From Candidatus Nomurabacteria bacterium RIFCSPHIGHO2_01_FULL_39_9 (GTDB lineage: Bacteria; Patescibacteriota; Minisyncoccia; Phycocordibacterales; DATEUR01): a stretch of DNA of 8,283 nucleotides. The notes beneath the pieces are model-generated. The model saw nothing but the letters and a program-made list of their open reading frames with translations. It was not told where the DNA came from and did no database searches. The position numbers and the translations under genes were made by a program. The DNA is taken from the NCBI GenBank assembly GCA_001786825.1, contig MFTL01000001.1, forward strand, positions 24,000 to 32,282, given 5' to 3'. Positions 4,829 through 8,283 of this stretch are shown piece by piece; the stretch's first letter is position 1, and each line of letters begins with the position of its first letter.

Positions 4829-6022
4829 TTATATTGGCAAATTGGCTGGTGGTTCGGCTTTTTTGGAAAGAATACGTTCAAATGACGGCGTTTCCAAAAC
4901 GCGGCCCGGGAAGTGATAAATTGTCGCCAATTCTTCCGAATTTAGCACAAAAGGCTTCCTTTCGAAAGGAATGTAAAAATAAGAGCGCAAACGATAAGCT
5001 TGAAGCAATTTCTTTTTCAAACGAGCAACTCTATTCTTGCTAGGATCCTGCCAAGGATAATCAAAACCCGTCGCATTCATAACACCAAAACTATTTGCGT
5101 TTGGAGCACTAAATTGACGGAAAGAACCAGTCATGCCGGTTATATTAATCGGATCAAACTTTCCCGCTTTGGCTAAATAAATTGCTCTGATACCACAATC
5201 GAAAGCAAGTTTGGAAATGCTGCGATCAATCATCGAAAGCATCTCTCCTTCCGATTTCGTCATTTTTTGTCCTTCGCCGCCATATTTCTTTTTCAATTCT
5301 TTTATTAAATCCTGTCCGGCTTTAACAAAACTTTGTTTGCCAAAATGAGATCCCGGGACTGGATGTCTTTCGGTTGCCGCCCGAACTAAAATTTGCATCC
5401 AAACATAATTGCCTTCTGTCAGCGACCCTAAAAATTCCATCAGCGGCGTAATGGGATCAATCTTCTGCTCCTCTTCTAATGAGCCGGTCGCTCGATCAAG
5501 GCCGTAGTCAACGTAAGTTTTTATCGGATATGGATCGGGTTTATTCAATTTAAATTCGCAACCCCACATTTCAAATTCGCCATTTTTAACATAAGCCGGA
5601 AATTGTTCGGTGTAATCAGCCGCTTCTTTTATTTCTGCTTGCGGATATTGGGAATAAACCTGACTTTCAACAAGTGGTCGGAAATTTTTAGGAATTCGCA
5701 TCAAAAAGAAAATATTTCCTTCCAAAGAAACAATCTCAAGTGAAAAATATTGTCTTAGTTTCCCTTCAACATATTTATTGTACCAAGTGCCCGTGCCACC
5801 CGATTGATGAAAGGCGTTAATAAGCACAAGCTCCATCGCCAGCGGTGATTTAAAAACTTCTTTCGGTATTCGCACTTCTAAAATCACCCATTTAATAGAC
5901 GTCAAAAAACCATAATTGATATGACGAAGCCACATACTCCAAGCAATCATACCCAAAATCAAAGCAGCTCCCGCAGGAATCAGTGCTTTCAGAAACTCTA
6001 ATACTGCTTCTGTGTCTATCAT
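4829..6022 (-). CDS. Conserved membrane-anchored protein, VirB4/TraD N-terminal-like, no ATPase domain (DUF8128-type)
   Basis: This 397-residue protein has one N-terminal membrane helix (about 13-32) and a large soluble part. Recognisable blocks are the VILEVRIPKE motif at 46-55, SLEIVSLEGNIFFLMRIPK with VESQVYSQYPQAEI (94-131), CEFKLNKPDPYPIKTYVDYG (155-174), and VLNSEELATIYHFPGRV with KKAEPPANLPI at the C-terminus (359-397). From memory these match a protein very widespread in Patescibacteria. They also match the region that precedes the ATPase domain in VirB4/TraD-type secretion or conjugation proteins of the same lineages. Here the protein stops where that ATPase would start, and no Walker A (GxxxxGK[ST]) is present. 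The molecular role is unknown; a scaffold or adaptor at the membrane is possible. A -10 element 4-9 nt before the ATG implies its own leaderless promoter. It probably continues into mltG. Confidence 0.8.
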   Translation of the reverse strand: MIDTEAVLEFLKALIPAGAALILGMIAWSMWLRHINYGFLTSIKWVILEVRIPKEVFKSPLAMELVLINAFHQSGGTGTWYNKYVEGKLRQYFSLEIVSLEGNIFFLMRIPKNFRPLVESQVYSQYPQAEIKEAADYTEQFPAYVKNGEFEMWGCEFKLNKPDPYPIKTYVDYGLDRATGSLEEEQKIDPITPLMEFLGSLTEGNYVWMQILVRAATERHPVPGSHFGKQSFVKAGQDLIKELKKKYGGEGQKMTKSEGEMLSMIDRSISKLAFDCGIRAIYLAKAGKFDPINITGMTGSFRQFSAPNANSFGVMNATGFDYPWQDPSKNRVARLKKKLLQAYRLRSYFYIPFERKPFVLNSEELATIYHFPGRVLETPSFERILSKKAEPPANLPI

Positions 6023-6026
6023 GATT

Positions 6027-6040
6027 ATTATATTTTAACA
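6027..6040 (-). promoter_or_regulatory. -10 elements of the DUF8128-type gene
   Basis: Two overlapping candidates are seen on the minus strand: an extended -10 TGTTAAAAT (6040-6032), 9 nt before the ATG at 6022, and a perfect TATAAT (6032-6027), 4 nt before it. Either would start the mRNA within about three bases of the ATG. The best -35 at 17 bp from TATAAT is only TTATTA. The whole 6023-6083 gap is A+T-rich and holds no gene. Confidence 0.5.
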
Positions 6041-6075
6041 CGAATTTAGTAATAAATAAAATATTATTTTTGTAA

Positions 6076-6089
6076 AAATAGTACTATTT
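6076..6089. repeat. 14-bp perfect palindrome overlapping the microprotein stop
   Basis: AAATAGTACTATTT is its own reverse complement and covers the last codon and the stop of the 26-residue reading frame. It has no loop and no G/C-rich stem, so it is a poor terminator. It could be an operator upstream of the DUF8128-type promoter, or chance in A+T-rich DNA. Confidence 0.3.
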
Positions 6090-6164
6090 CTTAAATATAC
6101 CAATAAGCACTGCGGCAATAATAAAGCCGAGGAGGATTACGAGAGCGTTAGTGAGCCCTTTCAT
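6084..6164 (-). CDS. 26-residue single-pass membrane microprotein
   Basis: An ATG at 6164-6162, 2 nt after the stop of the sigma-4/HARE gene, opens a frame of 26 codons ending in TAG at 6086-6084. The product starts MKGLTNALVILLGFIIAAVL and ends IGIFKK: one hydrophobic helix of about 19 residues framed by lysines at both ends. This pattern is what a functional small membrane protein looks like, and random translation of A+T-rich DNA rarely gives it. The DNA here is also more G+C-rich than the gap after it. The close spacing suggests translational coupling to the regulator gene. There is no Shine-Dalgarno sequence. The family and function are unknown; conservation in relatives has not been tested. 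Confidence 0.6.
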   Translation of the reverse strand: MKGLTNALVILLGFIIAAVLIGIFKK

Positions 6165-6166
6165 TT

Positions 6167-7192
6167 TTATGCGACGTTAAATAGACCTTCTCTATTTTTG
6201 CGGAAATATTTTGGATTTTGCAAATTTACGATGATTGTATTTTTTTCAACAAATCTTTCTTTCAGAACGCTATCGATGATGTCTTCACGAGAGAGCGGAC
6301 CTTCTTTTTTCAAAAGCTCAGAAATAACTTCACGAACAACGCCCGGGCGATAGCCCCATTCAGTGAGAGCGTATTTGCCACGGCCAACAATTACAAATCG
6401 TCTGTCTTTTATCAATTCGTTGTGACAAGTTGCCGTATTTGTTTTTCTGCCAAAAGTTGAACCGATTGATTTGGCAACTTCAGTGAAGTGTAGCGGGCTG
6501 CCATGACGGCGCAAAACAAGATAAGCATAATCTTTAATGCCTTTGAGTCTGATGTGCGGCGCCGAAGCCTTGCCCCATTCGCCGAGCAAATTGCAAACAA
6601 CGTGTTTGGAAATTGTAATCCAAGATTTAATAAATTCTTTCTTGCGATACTCCGCCGGTAAATCTTTTAAATTATTCAAAACTTGCTGAGCTAGATCATC
6701 ATCAGAGAGCATGTGATCATCACAAAGCCAGGCGTGGAATTTTTCAAATCCGGACTCAATACCGTCGGCGATTGATTCATCAACAAAAACTCTTTCTTTA
6801 AAATCATCATCTTCTTCGCGCAAAGTAAAATCTGGTGAAAGCACTAAATAAAATCGGAAATGATTTTGCGCTTCTTCGTCTTTTGCCAATTGCTTTAATA
6901 AATCTTCTACGGCAACAACACTACCGATACTTTCGATGTAATCTTTGAGTTCGGCTAAATTATTTTGTTCCGCCTTAAAAGAATCGCTTTTTCTAAGCGC
7001 GTTAAGAGCGGCTCCTTCTATCTGACGGACTCGTTCACGGGTAATATCATAGCGCTCGCCAATTGCTTTTAAAGTCTTTGGTGTATCGCCTTCAAGACCA
7101 AATCTTGAAACAATAACGTCATAAGCGCGGTCGTTTAAACCGCTTAAAATCTTCTTTGTTGTTTGTTTGGGTTTGAATGAAATAGTGTTCAT
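6167..7192 (-). CDS. Sigma-70 region 4-like HTH protein with HARE-HTH domains
   Basis: A 341-residue probable transcription factor. Residues about 17-68 form a sigma region 4-type helix-turn-helix, with LKAIGERYDITRERVRQIEG (41-60) as the -35-recognition-like motif. Regions 1-3 of a sigma factor are absent, so it cannot melt a promoter by itself. The middle (about 80-210) is acidic and helical. The C-terminus has a HARE-HTH-like winged helix (about 215-280, including GSPLHFTEVAKSIG and the GRGKYALTEWGY end) and a probable second one (about 283-341, GPLSREDIIDSVL to the GLFNVA end). HARE domains also occur in the RNA polymerase delta subunit of Firmicutes. An RNA-polymerase-associated regulator is inferred. 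It has a near-leaderless promoter and a microprotein immediately after it, and follows rseP by 105 nt. Confidence 0.85.
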   Translation of the reverse strand: MNTISFKPKQTTKKILSGLNDRAYDVIVSRFGLEGDTPKTLKAIGERYDITRERVRQIEGAALNALRKSDSFKAEQNNLAELKDYIESIGSVVAVEDLLKQLAKDEEAQNHFRFYLVLSPDFTLREEDDDFKERVFVDESIADGIESGFEKFHAWLCDDHMLSDDDLAQQVLNNLKDLPAEYRKKEFIKSWITISKHVVCNLLGEWGKASAPHIRLKGIKDYAYLVLRRHGSPLHFTEVAKSIGSTFGRKTNTATCHNELIKDRRFVIVGRGKYALTEWGYRPGVVREVISELLKKEGPLSREDIIDSVLKERFVEKNTIIVNLQNPKYFRKNREGLFNVA

Positions 7193-7201
7193 TTTAAGCT
7201 T

Positions 7202-7230
7202 ATTTTGCCACTTTTAATAAATAAAGTCAA
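7202..7230 (-). promoter_or_regulatory. Promoter of the sigma-4/HARE gene
   Basis: On the minus strand, TTGACT (7230-7225, 5 of 6 to consensus) and an extended -10 TGGCAAAAT (7210-7202) have a 17-bp spacer. Nine bases (AAGCTTAAA) separate the -10 from the ATG at 7192, so the 5' leader would be about 3 nt. No Shine-Dalgarno sequence is present. The rest of the 7193-7297 gap shows no convincing terminator for rseP. Confidence 0.65.
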
Positions 7231-7297
7231 AGGAAAAATGGGGGAAACTTCTGGATAAATACATAATAACATTTAAACGTAATTTTGTAAAGCCCTT

Positions 7298-8283
7298 TTA
7301 AAAAATCCTTACTATATCCTTATAAGTTACCACAACCATTAAAATAATCAATAAAATGAAACCAAAAGTATTTACTATTCCGACAATTTTGGGCGAGATT
7401 GAAGAACCTTTGATTCGTTCAAGTAAAATTATAAGCAAGCGGCCACCATCAAGCGCCGGGAAAGGAATCATGTTTATAATTGCCAGATTAATCGAGATAA
7501 GCGCCGTCAAAGAAATAAGATGGGCAATCCCAAGCCGATAAGCGTCACCGACAATACCAACCAAGCCGACCGGGCCGGTCAATGAATCAATGTGGGCTTT
7601 ACCCAAAAACGCATCACGGGCAAAACCAAAAAGCGCAACAGCCGTATCGCGAGTAAGTTTCAGAGATGAAGTCAGCCCTTCCCAAATCGCTAGATGAACT
7701 GGTAATTTTTTGATCCCCACCACAGCAAGCGACACGCCGATGCCGGCATGGTCTTCGATTACACCGAGCATTGGTGTGATAGAAATATTTTTCAAATCTT
7801 CCCCTCTTTTGATTTCTATTTTTATTTCTTTATCTGCATGACCAGCAATAAAGTTTTGAACTGATTCTTCAGTGATCTCAAAACTGCTGTCATCGTTTAA
7901 TGCCAAAATTTTATCACCCGGCAAAATCCCTGCCTCCTCTGCCGGTGAGTTTGGTAAGACGTTGACGATGACGAGCGCCGCATCTTTTATTTTTAGATCA
8001 CTAGAAGATCCGGCCGTCGGCATGCCAATCATAAAACCGGCCGAAAGCAAAAACCAAGCCAGCAAAAAATTAAAAAAGACGCCGGCCACAACAACAGCCG
8101 CTTGTTTTAATCTGTTTTGGCCAACAAAACTTCGGCTCGCTTCTTTTTCGGTCAATTCGCCGGCAACACAACTTTTAGCGACTTCTTCCCCATCTTCGCC
8201 AAAAATCTTCACAAAGCCGCCAAACGGCAAGGCGTTAAAAGAATATTCTGTTTCGCCGCGCTTGATACTCGCAATTTTTGGCG
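7298..8283 (-). CDS. rseP: Site-2 intramembrane zinc protease RseP, 5' end missing
   Basis: RseP-type proteases cut transmembrane segments of other proteins, such as anti-sigma factors and leftover signal peptides, within the membrane. The frame is open to the right edge, and the visible protein begins PKIASIKRGETEYSFNALPF, so the gene starts beyond the window; the HExxH zinc motif lies there. Present are the LPFGGFVKIFGEDGEE loop, a membrane helix at about 7,990-8,110, a PDZ domain whose core VLPNSPAEEAGILPGDKIL lies near 7,900-7,960, and the second active-site motif NMIPFPALDGG (7474-7442), whose aspartate codon is 7450-7448. LTGPVGLVGI precedes it, and a final helix ends the protein. One PDZ is seen, as in many Gram-positive and CPR members, against two in E. 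coli. A TTG at 8230 is an internal leucine codon. Confidence 0.95.
   Translation of the reverse strand, partial: PKIASIKRGETEYSFNALPFGGFVKIFGEDGEEVAKSCVAGELTEKEASRSFVGQNRLKQAAVVVAGVFFNFLLAWFLLSAGFMIGMPTAGSSSDLKIKDAALVIVNVLPNSPAEEAGILPGDKILALNDDSSFEITEESVQNFIAGHADKEIKIEIKRGEDLKNISITPMLGVIEDHAGIGVSLAVVGIKKLPVHLAIWEGLTSSLKLTRDTAVALFGFARDAFLGKAHIDSLTGPVGLVGIVGDAYRLGIAHLISLTALISINLAIINMIPFPALDGGRLLIILLERIKGSSISPKIVGIVNTFGFILLIILMVVVTYKDIVRIF

Noticed and set aside
7189..7272. 27-codon minus-strand frame between rseP and the sigma-4/HARE gene
   Set aside because: It runs through the -35 and -10 elements of the next gene and has no clear membrane or domain pattern.
8228..8230. TTG at 8230 as the rseP start
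   Set aside because: The frame continues upstream with typical RseP sequence (SIKRGETEYSFNALPF), so this is an internal leucine codon.
1..8283. CRISPR array, insertion sequence or replication origin
   Set aside because: No regularly spaced repeats, transposase motifs, terminal inverted repeats or DnaA-box clusters were seen.

Overview
The window looks like chromosomal sequence from a Patescibacteria (Candidate Phyla Radiation) bacterium, probably of the Parcubacteria group. The reasons are a sigma-region-4 plus HARE-domain protein without other sigma regions, a conserved protein of about 400 residues ending in the KAEPP-NLP motif that I associate with this radiation, short lysine-rich housekeeping enzymes, tRNA genes without an encoded CCA, and almost no Shine-Dalgarno sequences. 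The placement rests on recognition of protein families, not on a search.

Nearly everything is on the minus strand. Read in the direction of transcription (right to left), the order is: rseP (5' part cut by the window edge), a sigma-4/HARE regulator, a 26-residue membrane microprotein, a stand-alone VirB4/TraD-N-terminal-like membrane protein, mltG, a DEDDh exonuclease, mnmA, mgtC, then tRNA-fMet, tRNA-Met(CAT) and tRNA-Asp. The mltG-exonuclease-mnmA junctions overlap (ATGA, then TAATG) and form a coupled operon. A plus-strand phosphotransferase of the aminoglycoside-kinase fold (367-1254) lies beyond the tRNAs and shares a bidirectional terminator with them. A divergent membrane-anchored protein (1-236) leaves the window on the left.

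The functions are mainly cell-envelope maintenance (MltG, RseP, MgtC-like, two small or anchored membrane proteins) and RNA or DNA processing (MnmA, exonuclease, tRNAs). No CRISPR array, insertion sequence or complete mobile element is visible.

Three signals stand out. First, both CAT-anticodon tRNAs carry A18 with G55 instead of the near-universal G18 with U55, while tRNA-Asp next to them is canonical. Second, five genes have a -10 element, usually extended, only 4-9 nt before the start codon, which predicts leaderless or nearly leaderless mRNAs. Third, a 16-bp copy of the 5' end of tRNA-Met abuts a perfect hairpin between two tRNA genes, like a scar of insertion or recombination.
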